The notes: generated by a model from the sequence alone, not told the origin. Shown: positions 54,139 through 63,241, numbered from the stretch's first letter. The stretch: 64,000 nt of DNA from Bacteroidota bacterium (GCA_021824565.1 JAKAKL010000118.1:1-64000); one strand, 5' to 3'. Numbers and translations are program-made.

Positions 54139-57024
54139 ATGAGCATAAAATCCGTTTACAGATCAATTGCGACAATTGTCTTTTTTATATCTGCAATAGT
54201 ATTGTTTATGACGGTTCAGCCTTCGGTTTCCTTTTGGGATCCCGGAGAAATTTCAGCGGCATCATACTCGTTGCAAGTTCCGCATCCGCCGGGAGGTCCT
54301 TTATGGTTAATTATAGGGCGTTTTTTTTCGATGCTTCCTTTTGCACATAACATTGGTTTTAGAATAAACACGGTTTCAGTTTTAGCAGGAGCCTTTTCAG
54401 TACTTTTACTTTTTCTCTCAGCAGTAAAAATAATTGAAGGCTACCGCGGAAAAAATTATAAAGATATTCCGGATGCGTTGATAACTTATATATCAGCCGC
54501 AATCGGCGCGCTTGCTTTTGCGTTCTGCGATACTTTCTGGTTTAATGCAGTTGAATCAAATTATTTTGCGGTAAGCACGCTTCTCTTCTCCCTTATTATC
54601 TGGCTTATGATGGATTGGTATGAAAGAGCCGAAGTTAAGACAAATGAAAAGTACATAATATTAATGGCGTACCTAATTGGTCTTTCCACTGCCGTGCATT
54701 TGATGAGCGTTCTTGCAATATTAACTTTTATCAGCGTTGTGGTAATGAGAAAATATGTTACCGATGACGAAATGTATAAAAAATCAGCTTACATATTTTT
54801 AATTCACGTTGGAATATTGTTAGTGCTCGCAATAGCATTGTGGGCAGGACAAACCGGTACAACTCCGCCGTCCGCAGATGAATTCCATGCATTCGACTCC
54901 AAGTTTAAATGGATTATGATCGGTGTTTCCGCGATATACATGAGCGCTTTATGGAAGAAAATATTTAATAGAAATTCTTTTTATGTACCGATAATGATCG
55001 GCGGAATTATCTTAGGAATTGCTTATCCCGGAATTGTCAAAGGAGTTCCAGCTTTGCTCCTGGCGCTTGGCGGACCCGATGTGGGAACAAACCTTTTAAT
55101 ATTCGTTATTATTTTAGCTGTTTTAATTTATCTAACATTCTGGTCGGTAAAAAAGAACAAACAAATTCTGCATATTGCTTCAATGAGTTTGCTGTTTACA
55201 TTACTTGGATTTACAACTTATGCGATGATCATAATAAGATCAACGGAACATACTCCGATGAACGAAAACTCACCGGATAACTTCAAAAAATTAATGTATT
55301 ACCTTGACCGCGAGCAGTATGGCGACTTCCCGGTTTTTGACAGAAGGTTTTCACAAGAACCTAACCAGCAAGGAATTTATACAAATTATTCAAGCGATCT
55401 TGATTTTCTGTGGCGCTACCAAATTAACCACATGTTCAACAGATATCTGCTCTGGAACTTTGCTGGCAAAGTATCGACTGATCAAGACGCAGGTGTAAAT
55501 TGGGGACAGTTATATGGCATCCCGTTTTTAATGGGATTGATCGGGTTATATTTCCATTTCAAAAAAGATTGGAAGATGGCTTCCGCCTGGCTGATTTTAT
55601 TTATATTTATGGGTTATCTAATTGCCTTTTACCAGAACCAGCAGGAGCCGCAGCCGCGCGACAGGTTCTATTTTTATCCCGGTGCTTTTTTTGTCTTCGC
55701 TGCATGGATTGCAATTGGCGTAAGAGAAATTGCAGGATTGATAATTGAAAAAATTAAAAACCCGTCAGCGGCGAGGAATGCTGTGTTTGCATGCCTGGGC
55801 GCTGCTTTGCTGCTTATTCCCGGAAACATGCTTCGCACAAATTATTTCAGCCACGACCGCTCGCATAACTGGCTGCCGTGGGATTTCTCTTACAACCTTC
55901 TGCAAAGCTGTAAACCAAATGCTATCTTATTTACCAATGGAGATAACGATACATTTCCTCTCTGGTATCTTCAAGATGTCGAAGGCGTGCGTAGAGATAT
56001 TCGAGTAGTCTGCTTAAGCCTTGCAAACACCGATTGGTATGTTGAGCAATTAAAAAATCAATCGCCGTACGGCGCAGAAAAAGTAAAATTCAGTTTGACA
56101 GATCAGGATATAAAAAATCTTCAGCCTGTTCAGTGGGAACCGCAGTTGGTTTCAATACCTGTTTCTAAAGAAGCGATAAAAGAATTCAACGTTACCGACA
56201 CTTCAGTTATTAACAACGGCAAAGTTTCTTTTATGATGAACAATACTCTTCAGTTTGGAGACGTTAAAGCTATAAGGATACAAGATATTGTTGTACGCGA
56301 TATTGTTGAAAATAATACATGGGAACGTCCAATATATTTTGCTTCCACATGCTCGCAGGACTGCTTTATCGGAATGGACAATTATCTTCAGATGCAGGGA
56401 TTGGCTTCACAGCTTGTGCCCGAAAGAATGACTGGTGCAAATGATGTTAATGCCGATATAACGATGAAAGATTTGTTTGATGTAAATCCTTCTTTTTCAA
56501 AAACCTATTATAATGGTTTTAAATATAGAGGATTAAATGACAAAAACGTTTTCTTTGATCAAACTGAAACCAGATTAATTCAGAACTATAGGAACGTTTA
56601 TATCCGCCTCGCATATTATTATCTGAACGTTGAAAAGAACGACGCAATGTGCGTGAAGACGTTAGATAAGATGGAGCAGTTCATGCCGCGATCAGTTGTA
56701 GATATTGATTACCGTTTCTTGTATGATATTGGAAATCTTTATTATGCCGCCGGAGCAATTGATAAATATAAAAGCGTTGCTGCCGACGTTGAGAAAGAAG
56801 CTTTGAAACATCTTGACGTATCGGCAAACGATCTTCAATCGCCTTACAATGCTTATAGTATTCTTGAAAGAACTTATATCAACTTAAAGGAATACAACAA
56901 AGCTATCAACATTCTTGAGAAGCTTGAAATTTATTTCCCGAACGCCGGTGGAATAAGAGCTGAAATTCAGCAAATTCAGCAGATGGAAAATGCTAATCAT
57001 ACAAGTAAGGACTCTGTAAAATAA
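54139..57024 (+). CDS. DUF2723 polytopic membrane protein with TPR tail
   Basis: A 961-residue protein of the DUF2723 (GT117-like) family. The N-terminus has the family hallmark VSFWDPGEISAASYSLQVPHPPGGPLW (about 30-56), where WD-GE-HPPG lies in the first periplasmic loop as in O-mannosyltransferase-like enzymes. About ten or more membrane helices follow (to about 560), then a soluble domain and C-terminal TPR-like helices. A glycosyltransferase role for envelope or exported proteins is a family-level inference. The first residues are preceded by a short upstream frame at 54068. Confidence 0.85.
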   Translation: MSIKSVYRSIATIVFFISAIVLFMTVQPSVSFWDPGEISAASYSLQVPHPPGGPLWLIIGRFFSMLPFAHNIGFRINTVSVLAGAFSVLLLFLSAVKIIEGYRGKNYKDIPDALITYISAAIGALAFAFCDTFWFNAVESNYFAVSTLLFSLIIWLMMDWYERAEVKTNEKYIILMAYLIGLSTAVHLMSVLAILTFISVVVMRKYVTDDEMYKKSAYIFLIHVGILLVLAIALWAGQTGTTPPSADEFHAFDSKFKWIMIGVSAIYMSALWKKIFNRNSFYVPIMIGGIILGIAYPGIVKGVPALLLALGGPDVGTNLLIFVIILAVLIYLTFWSVKKNKQILHIASMSLLFTLLGFTTYAMIIIRSTEHTPMNENSPDNFKKLMYYLDREQYGDFPVFDRRFSQEPNQQGIYTNYSSDLDFLWRYQINHMFNRYLLWNFAGKVSTDQDAGVNWGQLYGIPFLMGLIGLYFHFKKDWKMASAWLILFIFMGYLIAFYQNQQEPQPRDRFYFYPGAFFVFAAWIAIGVREIAGLIIEKIKNPSAARNAVFACLGAALLLIPGNMLRTNYFSHDRSHNWLPWDFSYNLLQSCKPNAILFTNGDNDTFPLWYLQDVEGVRRDIRVVCLSLANTDWYVEQLKNQSPYGAEKVKFSLTDQDIKNLQPVQWEPQLVSIPVSKEAIKEFNVTDTSVINNGKVSFMMNNTLQFGDVKAIRIQDIVVRDIVENNTWERPIYFASTCSQDCFIGMDNYLQMQGLASQLVPERMTGANDVNADITMKDLFDVNPSFSKTYYNGFKYRGLNDKNVFFDQTETRLIQNYRNVYIRLAYYYLNVEKNDAMCVKTLDKMEQFMPRSVVDIDYRFLYDIGNLYYAAGAIDKYKSVAADVEKEALKHLDVSANDLQSPYNAYSILERTYINLKEYNKAINILEKLEIYFPNAGGIRAEIQQIQQMENANHTSKDSVK

Positions 57025-57036
57025 CTTTCACTAAGG

Positions 57037-57064
57037 GATGACATCTTTCTAAAAAGATGTCATC
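57037..57064 (+). promoter_or_regulatory. Hairpin between the DUF2723 gene and ytxJ
   Basis: GATGACATCT (57037-57046) pairs with AGATGTCATC (57055-57064) across an 8-nt loop whose ends can extend the stem. No T run follows, so it is not a standard terminator; it may stabilise the upstream message or attenuate ytxJ. Confidence 0.4.
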
Positions 57065-57086
57065 TCTTATCAATATTATTTTTTAC

Positions 57087-57434
57087 ATGATTAACGTTAA
57101 AGATATAAAATCAGTTGATGAATGGGAGAATATAAAAACCGGAATTCGGGGAGAAAGTGAATTGATCATTTTCAAATACAGCCCCTACTGTTCAATCAGC
57201 GCCAATGTCGAAGATGATTTTGACAAATGGATAAAGACTCTGCCAGCCGGAGTAGAGCTGGACTGCCTAAAAGTAAATGTAATTTCCGAAAGATCAGTCA
57301 GTCAGATAATTGCAAAGGATTTAAAGATCACCCATCAATCGCCGCAGGTAATCTGGCTTGATAAGAATTTTAATGTTAAGTGGAATGCAAGCCATTATCA
57401 GATAACAGAAAAAGAACTAACGTCCTGTCTATAA
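57087..57434 (+). CDS. ytxJ: YtxJ-like monothiol bacilliredoxin family protein
   Basis: A 115-residue protein of the YtxJ/DUF2847 family. FKYSPYCSISANVEDDFDKW carries the single redox Cys in a C-S-I-S context, and THQSPQVIWLDKNFNVKWNASHYQIT is the family signature. YtxJ is associated with bacillithiol-dependent disulfide exchange. I use ATG 57087; a start at 57057 would fall within the upstream hairpin and add a hydrophobic stretch unlike the family. It lies after the DUF2723 gene in the same direction. Confidence 0.82.
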   Translation: MINVKDIKSVDEWENIKTGIRGESELIIFKYSPYCSISANVEDDFDKWIKTLPAGVELDCLKVNVISERSVSQIIAKDLKITHQSPQVIWLDKNFNVKWNASHYQITEKELTSCL

Positions 57435-57563
57435 TTAACAAATCATAAATACTTCTAATCTTTTTTGATATAAAATACACCGGCGGAACTTTTAGATAAA
57501 GCTGCCGTCTAAAAAAATTCTTATTCGAAGCATTTTTAGAATTATCTTTTAAGGTTTTCCGCT

Positions 57564-58496
57564 ATGAGCATTGTTGTAGAAGAGCTTTCAAAAAATTACG
57601 GCAGACAAAAAGCAGTGGATAATATTTCATTCCAGGTTAACACGGGAGAAATTCTTGGTTTCCTCGGTCCAAATGGAGCGGGCAAAACAACAACAATGAA
57701 AATTATCACTTGTTTTATGTCCCCAACAAGCGGCGACGTAAATATTAATGGGCTTTCCATTCATACTGAAAAAGAAAATGTTAAGAAAAAGATCGGCTAT
57801 CTTCCTGAGAATAATCCGCTTTATTTTGATATGCCCGTACTTGAATACCTGGCTTTTACAGCGGCTCTTCAAGGAATAGATAAAAATAAAATACAGGATA
57901 AAATTGCGGAGATGGTTTTCATCTGCGGTCTTGATGAAGAGAAGCATAAAAAGATCGGCGAGCTTTCCAAAGGCTACAGGCAGCGTGTCGGGCTTGCGCA
58001 GGCGATGATACACAACCCGGAAATATTAATCCTTGATGAGCCGACAACCGGTCTTGACCCGAACCAGATAATCGAAATTAGAAAACTCATTAAACGAATT
58101 GGTAAAGAAAAAACCGTTATTCTAAGCACACATATTCTCCCGGAAGTTGAAGCCACTTGCGATAGGATACTTATCATCAACAAAGGCAAAATAGTTGCAG
58201 ATGGTACGCCGGAGACGTTGCGCAGACAATCTCACAACAACGAAATTTTAAGGATCAGCATTTCAGATGCTGCGGACAGAAACGAAATCATTTCCTCTTT
58301 ACAAAATTTGGAATCTGTAAATATGGTAGACCCGCTGAGAGATGACAGCGGCGCTTTGATAATACAAAGCAAAGCCGGACTGTCTTCCAGAAAAAATATT
58401 TTTCATCTTTGCGTCGATAAACAGTGGGTACTTACGGAAATGACGCCAATCGAAACTAAGCTTGAAGACATTTTTAGAGAATTAACAACAGATTAA
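57564..58496 (+). CDS. gldA: ABC transporter ATP-binding protein (GldA-like)
   Basis: A 310-residue ABC ATPase. Walker A GPNGAGKTTTMK (about 34-45), signature LSKGYRQRVGLAQAM and Walker [14 protein letters not shown] are intact, with STHILPEVEATCDRI as the H-loop. It is the first of four same-direction genes spaced by 2 to 3 bp or overlapping that match the GldA-GldF-GldG set plus DUF4340. In Flavobacterium the Gld ABC proteins are needed for gliding; the same block occurs widely without motility, so gliding cannot be concluded. Confidence 0.87.
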   Translation: MSIVVEELSKNYGRQKAVDNISFQVNTGEILGFLGPNGAGKTTTMKIITCFMSPTSGDVNINGLSIHTEKENVKKKIGYLPENNPLYFDMPVLEYLAFTAALQGIDKNKIQDKIAEMVFICGLDEEKHKKIGELSKGYRQRVGLAQAMIHNPEILILDEPTTGLDPNQIIEIRKLIKRIGKEKTVILSTHILPEVEATCDRILIINKGKIVADGTPETLRRQSHNNEILRISISDAADRNEIISSLQNLESVNMVDPLRDDSGALIIQSKAGLSSRKNIFHLCVDKQWVLTEMTPIETKLEDIFRELTTD

Positions 58497-58498
58497 AT

Positions 58499-59224
58499 AT
58501 GAATAAAATTTGGATTATTGCCGCCCGCGAGTTAAAAACTTTTTTCGATTCTTTAACCGCTTACATTTTATTAATTGCTTTTTTGGGAATAAGCGGATTT
58601 TTTACATGGCTCTTCGGCTCGGATATTTTTTATATCGGGCAGGCTTCGCTCCAGCCTTTCTTTGCCGTTGCATACTGGACTCTTTTCTTTTTCACTCCGG
58701 CGCTTACTATGAGAATGCTTGCTGAAGAAAATAAAACCGGCACCATTGAATTGCTATTAACAAAATCCGTAACCGATTGGCAGGTTTTATTAGGAAAATT
58801 TTTAGCTTGCTTAATGCTGATTGGTATTGCTTTAGCCTTAACTCTTCCCTATTACTTTACTGTCTGGTCGATAGGACCGGTTGATCACGGCGCAGTGTGG
58901 TGCGGCTATCTCGGACTTCTATTAATGAGCTCGACGTATATCAGCATCGGCTTGTTTGCATCAAGCATTACAAGCAACCAGATTGTTGCTTTCCTGCTCT
59001 CGCTGTTCATCGGGTTATTTTTTCTCATTATCTTCAGCGTGCTTTCTTCAAGCTCGACGGGATTCATCGGAGAGTTGTTCGACTATCTCAGCCTGCAGTC
59101 GCACTTTGATTCCATTTCGCGGGGCGTAGTCGATTCAAAAGACATTATTTATTTCCTCAGCATTTCGTTGTTCGGATTACTATTAGCGGAAACAGCATTA
59201 GCAAAAAGAAATATCGCAGATTGA
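58499..59224 (+). CDS. gldF: ABC transporter permease (GldF-like)
   Basis: A 241-residue membrane protein with about six hydrophobic segments and the conserved LTMRMLAEENKTGTIELLLTKSVTDWQVLLGKF stretch (about 74-105) of ABC-2 permeases of the GldF type. It starts 2 bp after the ATPase gene and is followed 3 bp later by gldG. Confidence 0.87.
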   Translation: MNKIWIIAARELKTFFDSLTAYILLIAFLGISGFFTWLFGSDIFYIGQASLQPFFAVAYWTLFFFTPALTMRMLAEENKTGTIELLLTKSVTDWQVLLGKFLACLMLIGIALALTLPYYFTVWSIGPVDHGAVWCGYLGLLLMSSTYISIGLFASSITSNQIVAFLLSLFIGLFFLIIFSVLSSSSTGFIGELFDYLSLQSHFDSISRGVVDSKDIIYFLSISLFGLLLAETALAKRNIAD

Positions 59225-59227
59225 AAT

Positions 59228-60754
59228 ATGCTTACAAAGAAAAAAATCATTACATCTATAATTCTGATTTTCGGAATTCTTTTATTAATAAATATTATTG
59301 CCGAACGCTTTTTCGTGAGGCTTGATTTTACACAAGGACATCAATATACTTTAAGCAAAGCGACAAAGAATATTCTCAACAAGCTTGACGCTCCTGTAAC
59401 CGTTACAGCTTATTTCTCAGAAAACCTGCCGCCGGATATTGAACAGGTTAGAAAAGATTTCCTCGATCTTCTGATTGAATACGCAAACGCATCAGACGGC
59501 AAAGTTGTTTACCAGTTTATTAATCCAAACAAGGATCAAGAGTCGGAAATGAAGGCGCAGGAAGCCGGTATTCAGCCGCTTGTTATTAATGTGAGAGACC
59601 GCGATCAGATGAAACAGCAGCGCGCATATCTCGGCGCTGTTTTACAATACGGCAGCAGGACAGAAAAAATTCCTTTTATTCAGCCCGGCTCTGCTATGGA
59701 ATATGCGCTCTCATCAACAATAAAAAAATTGACTTTAAAGAATAAGACTAAAATTGCTTTCCTTCAGGGAGACGGCGAACCGCCTCTTTCGAGCATGCCG
59801 CAGTTAGACGAACAACTTTCTATTTTATATGAGATAAACACACTTACGCTTACCGACAGCACTGAGATCCCAAATAATTATAAGACAATTATAATAGTCG
59901 CGCCGGCAGACACAATTGCTCCAACTCTTCTTAAGCAGCTTGATGATTTTCTTGCAAGAGGCGGAAGGCTTTTAATTGCATTGAACCGCGTTAAGGGCAA
60001 CCTATCCAACGCGATGGGAGAGTCCTTATATACAGGCTTAAGCGGCTGGCTTAAAACAAAAGGAATTGACGTTCAAAACAGTTTTGTTGTAGATGCAAAT
60101 TGCGGCAGCGTAATGGTTCGCCAGCAGCAAGGCATCTTTATTATGAATACGCCGGTTAAATTTCCATACCTTCCCATCATTTCCAACTTTGCCGATCACC
60201 CGATAACAAAAGGTATAACTTCCGTTATGATGCCTTTCGTCAGTCCTGTTAAATTTAATTCGCAGGACAGCGCTGTCCATTACACTACTTTAGCGACTAC
60301 TTCTGAAAAAGCCGGAGTTCAAACTCCGCCCGTTTATTTTAATGTCTCCAAAGAATGGAACAAAGACGACTTCCCTATTTCTTCAATACCCGTTGCAGTT
60401 GCCGCAGAAGGCAAATTCGTAAACAATACTTTTTCAAAGTTGGTAGTTTTCGGCAGCGGCGATTTTGCAGTGAACGGCGAAGGACAAAGCGCCCAGCGGC
60501 TAAGCAAGGACAACGTAAACCTTATGGCGAATGCCGTAGACTGGCTTTCAGATGATACCGGCTTGATCGAACTGCGGACTAAAGGCATTACATCGAGACC
60601 TATCAACCCGAATTTAAAAGACAGCACCAAGACGCTTTTGAAATATTTAAATTTCCTTCTCCCGTTACTTCTGATATTAGGATACGGATTATTCAGATAT
60701 AAACATAGACAATCTCTTCGCAACAAATGGATGAATGAAAGATATGTTCAATAA
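59228..60754 (+). CDS. gldG: GldG-family ABC transporter auxiliary protein
   Basis: A 508-residue protein with membrane helices at each end (about 8-25 and 472-490) and a large extracytoplasmic domain. VTAYFSENLPPDIEQVRKDFLDLLIEYA and KIAFLQGDGEPPLSSM are hallmarks of ABC_transp_aux/GldG proteins. It overlaps the DUF4340 gene by 20 bp. Its biochemical role in the transporter is not established. Confidence 0.86.
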   Translation: MLTKKKIITSIILIFGILLLINIIAERFFVRLDFTQGHQYTLSKATKNILNKLDAPVTVTAYFSENLPPDIEQVRKDFLDLLIEYANASDGKVVYQFINPNKDQESEMKAQEAGIQPLVINVRDRDQMKQQRAYLGAVLQYGSRTEKIPFIQPGSAMEYALSSTIKKLTLKNKTKIAFLQGDGEPPLSSMPQLDEQLSILYEINTLTLTDSTEIPNNYKTIIIVAPADTIAPTLLKQLDDFLARGGRLLIALNRVKGNLSNAMGESLYTGLSGWLKTKGIDVQNSFVVDANCGSVMVRQQQGIFIMNTPVKFPYLPIISNFADHPITKGITSVMMPFVSPVKFNSQDSAVHYTTLATTSEKAGVQTPPVYFNVSKEWNKDDFPISSIPVAVAAEGKFVNNTFSKLVVFGSGDFAVNGEGQSAQRLSKDNVNLMANAVDWLSDDTGLIELRTKGITSRPINPNLKDSTKTLLKYLNFLLPLLLILGYGLFRYKHRQSLRNKWMNERYVQ

Positions 60755-61694
60755 GTTTTCAACTAAATCTTTAATAATTACTTTCGCGGCTTTATTAATT
60801 ATAGTTGCGGCTTTTTTGATTAAGGATTCGCTGCAGGGCGAAAGATCGTTCCCGTCAAGCATAATTTCTTTAGATACTTCGAAGGTTACTGCGATTAATC
60901 TTTATCCCAAATCTCTGAACCACCGCGAAGTTAGAATATTTAAAGACGGCAATGAATGGAAAGTGCAGCTTCCAAATGATAACAACACAGCTAAAGTGCC
61001 GCTTTCAAAAGTTCAGCAGTTGTTATCGCAAATCCTGTCGATAAAGCCCGTAAGCGTCGCGGCGGAAAGTGCCAGCAAGTGGAAGGATTTTCAAGTTGAT
61101 ACTGCCGGGACAAGAGTTAAAGTGTTTGAAGGAAGCGACGATGTTTTGGACTTAACAATCGGAAAGTTTGCATACCGGCAGCCGCAAAGCATGTCAACTT
61201 ATATTCGTGTTAACGACGACAAAAATGTTTATTTAACAAACGGATTTCTCGACATGACTTTTAATCATGATGCGGATTATTTCAGAGACAACACCGTAAT
61301 AAATGACGATTATAATAATTGGTATAAATTAACTTTCACTTATCCGGCGGATAGTTCTTTTCAGCTAATTAGGAAGAATAATTCATGGCTGATTAACGGC
61401 AAGCAGACCGACTCCTCCGCTGCGGTAAACTACCTTAGATCAATATCGAATATTTCACAATATTTTTACATAGATAACCCTTCGCAGCAGCAATTGCAAA
61501 AGGCAAAATACACTTTGTCAATTCAGTCCAACGCTTTAGGATTGATAAATGTTTTTGCATACGGCGATACTTCCAGTATTATAATTAACTCATCGCAAAA
61601 CCGTGATTCTTATTTTGACGGGAAGAAAGAAAATTTCTGGCAGAGAATATTCGTCGGCAAAGGACATTTCTTTACAAGCAAGCGTAAGAAATAA
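60735..61694 (+). CDS. DUF4340 domain protein
   Basis: A 319-residue protein with an N-terminal membrane helix (about 12-29) and an extracytoplasmic DUF4340 region (KVTAINLYPKSLNHREVRIFKDGNEWKV). It overlaps gldG by 20 bp and ends the four-gene block; gldG and DUF4340 commonly occur together. Function is unknown beyond this association. Confidence 0.82.
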   Translation: MKDMFNKFSTKSLIITFAALLIIVAAFLIKDSLQGERSFPSSIISLDTSKVTAINLYPKSLNHREVRIFKDGNEWKVQLPNDNNTAKVPLSKVQQLLSQILSIKPVSVAAESASKWKDFQVDTAGTRVKVFEGSDDVLDLTIGKFAYRQPQSMSTYIRVNDDKNVYLTNGFLDMTFNHDADYFRDNTVINDDYNNWYKLTFTYPADSSFQLIRKNNSWLINGKQTDSSAAVNYLRSISNISQYFYIDNPSQQQLQKAKYTLSIQSNALGLINVFAYGDTSSIIINSSQNRDSYFDGKKENFWQRIFVGKGHFFTSKRKK

Positions 61695-61734
61695 TGGTTA
61701 CGATAAATCTTAATTAATGAAGTTACGCAAAAAT

Positions 61735-61940
61735 TTTTATTCCACCCTTTCAGGGTTATGTCTTGTCTTTTATTCTTACCTGAGGGTGTCACCCTCTGCT
61801 GAAATATTTCTCCCTTACACGGACTTTATCTAAATGACGCCGAAAGCGTCATATATTTTAGGGCGTGACTAAGTCCCGCCATATAAGTCATTACATTTAT
61901 AATATAACTCTGAATGAGTGAAATAATAAATTGCATAACT
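61735..61940. repeat. REP-like cluster of small hairpins
   Basis: Several short palindromes in a row: ACCCTTTCAGGGT (61743-61755), GAGGGTGTCACCCTC (61783-61797), TGACGCCGAAAGCGTCA (61834-61850), GGGCGTGACTAAGTCCCGCC (61861-61880) and ACTCTGAATGAGT (61907-61919). No coding frame. This resembles dispersed palindromic elements seen in related genomes; the remaining bases of the gap (61695-62072) hold only the ribosome site of the next gene (AAAGGAG, 62060-62066). Confidence 0.5.
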
Positions 61941-62072
61941 TGAGTTGATTAATTATAAAAGATTTTTTCCATCCAAGTGATTTATCCGCCGCTCCTAACT
62001 TTATTGTAATCAACACCGGAAAAGCGAAGTCTAACTTTTTGAGAACTAAAAAAATTATCAAAGGAGTTAGCA

Positions 62073-62495
62073 ATGAAACACAGATTAATAACCACGTTAG
62101 CCGCTGCGGCAATTTCGATGATCCTGATGTCTTCGGAATCATCAGCACAAAATGGAGTTAATTATTCCGATTCAAAATATCATTCAATCGCGGTTGGAAA
62201 TTTAATAAGCGGAATAAATTCTAATAATGCCGGGCTGAGTAAAAGCTCAATTTATTTTGCGGGATATTATAGAGTCCATGAAGCTTCAAGCGCGCTTATA
62301 AAAATACTTAAGGACAACACGAAAGACAGATGGATAAGAGTCTATGCGGCGCTTGCGTTATACAATATGGACGAGACTGGCGCTTACACTGAAATTCAAA
62401 GGCTTGCTAATACAGAGGGCGACGCCAAGGTAAAAAATATTTGCGCCGCTATTTATGCGGAATATCTTCACAGCCTGCAGGCTTCTGCAAATTAG
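62073..62495 (+). CDS. Small exported HEAT-repeat-like protein
   Basis: A 140-residue protein with a signal peptide (about 1-26, ending SSAQN) and helical repeats: SSALIKILKDNTKDRWIRVYAALALYNMDETGAYTEIQRLANTEGDAKVKNICAAIYAEYL looks like about two HEAT repeats. These mediate protein contacts; no catalytic residue is seen. AAAGGAG lies 6 nt before the ATG. It is flanked by repetitive non-coding DNA on both sides and has no operon partner. Confidence 0.7.
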   Translation: MKHRLITTLAAAAISMILMSSESSAQNGVNYSDSKYHSIAVGNLISGINSNNAGLSKSSIYFAGYYRVHEASSALIKILKDNTKDRWIRVYAALALYNMDETGAYTEIQRLANTEGDAKVKNICAAIYAEYLHSLQASAN

Positions 62496-62609
62496 ATGAT
62501 TACGGAATAGCTTCATGAAAGCCGGCTCCTTCGTAAGAGAGAATGCTAAAGGTCAATAAGAGGATAATGTGAAAATAATTTTTAGAGAATGTATGAACTT
62601 GACCTCATT

Positions 62610-62644
62610 TTGACACAAACTTTTTCAATTTTGTCTTAGTTTAC
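62610..62644 (+). promoter_or_regulatory. Possible promoter reading into the 21-bp array
   Basis: TTGACA at 62610-62615 and TAGTTTAC at 62637-62644, 21 nt apart, a loose match to a Bacteroidota promoter just before the repeat array. Weak evidence. Confidence 0.2.
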
Positions 62645-62654
62645 TTTATAAAAT

Positions 62655-62927
62655 GCCAGGTCTATATTATAAATTGCCTGTTCTAATTTTAAAAGTGTCA
62701 AGTCCGGGTTAAAAATTGCCTGGTCTAATTATAAAAATGCCAAGTCCATTTTAAAAGTTGCCTGGTCTAATTCAAAAAATGCCAGGTCCAGAACAAAAGC
62801 AGCCAGGTCTGGTAATAAAAGTGCCCGGTCCGGGACAAAAAGCGCCTGGTCTAAGATTAAAAGCCTCAGGTCCATTTCATAAATAGCCTGGTCTTATTTT
62901 GCATTAGCCAAGTACGCGTAAAAAGCT
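62655..62927. repeat. 21-bp tandem array, 13 units, strictly phased
   Basis: Thirteen units each exactly 21 bp long with no insertion or deletion. Each starts with a variant of GCC(A/T)GGTC(T/C) and ends with an A-rich 12 nt. Even-numbered units mostly carry T at position 4 and odd units A, giving a partial 42-bp dimer. On the minus strand one frame reads repeating heptapeptides of the form D-(Q/L)-A-x-(F/L)-x-(L/M/P), for example LDQAIFNPDLTLLK, with one TAA stop near 62735. It may be a decayed coding repeat. Confidence 0.85.
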
Positions 62928-63214
62928 AACCGGTGCTACATAATTTTACCTTAGTTCCTTTCAAATTTAGTTAAATGCAGCATAGGACAGCCGCAAACAA
63001 ATAATTAATTCAATGTTTTGGTTCCGGTATTTAATAATTAAGCCCGGAACTATCATGTTTAAAAATAAGAACGTCATTAGAGTAGGCGAGCACGTATGAA
63101 AATCTGCTTACTTAAGAGATATTTAAGAATCCTGCTTATCATGTTCCCGTTAATAATTACACAAGCAAATTAAGTTATAGCTGTAAAACAGTTAAGAAAA
63201 AAATAAAATACTAA
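62928..63214. other. Intergenic region before dnaK terminator
   Basis: Contains a 25-codon plus-strand frame at 63096-63173 (MKICLLKRYLRILLIMFPLIITQAN) that looks like a signal peptide followed directly by a stop; an AGGCGAG site lies about 7 nt upstream. It may be the start of a decayed exported-protein gene. Nothing else was recognised. Confidence 0.3.
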
Positions 63215-63241
63215 TAAAAAATGCCGGGCTAACCCGGCATT
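63215..63241 (-). terminator. Terminator of dnaK
   Basis: Perfect hairpin ATGCCGGG/CCCGGCAT around 63221-63240 with a 4-nt loop; on the minus strand it is followed by TTTTTT. It lies 41 bp past the dnaK stop. Confidence 0.85.

Noticed and set aside
57481-57515. CGGC/GCCG hairpin before gldA as a terminator
   Set aside because: Stem is short with an internal loop and the following bases are A-rich rather than T-rich.
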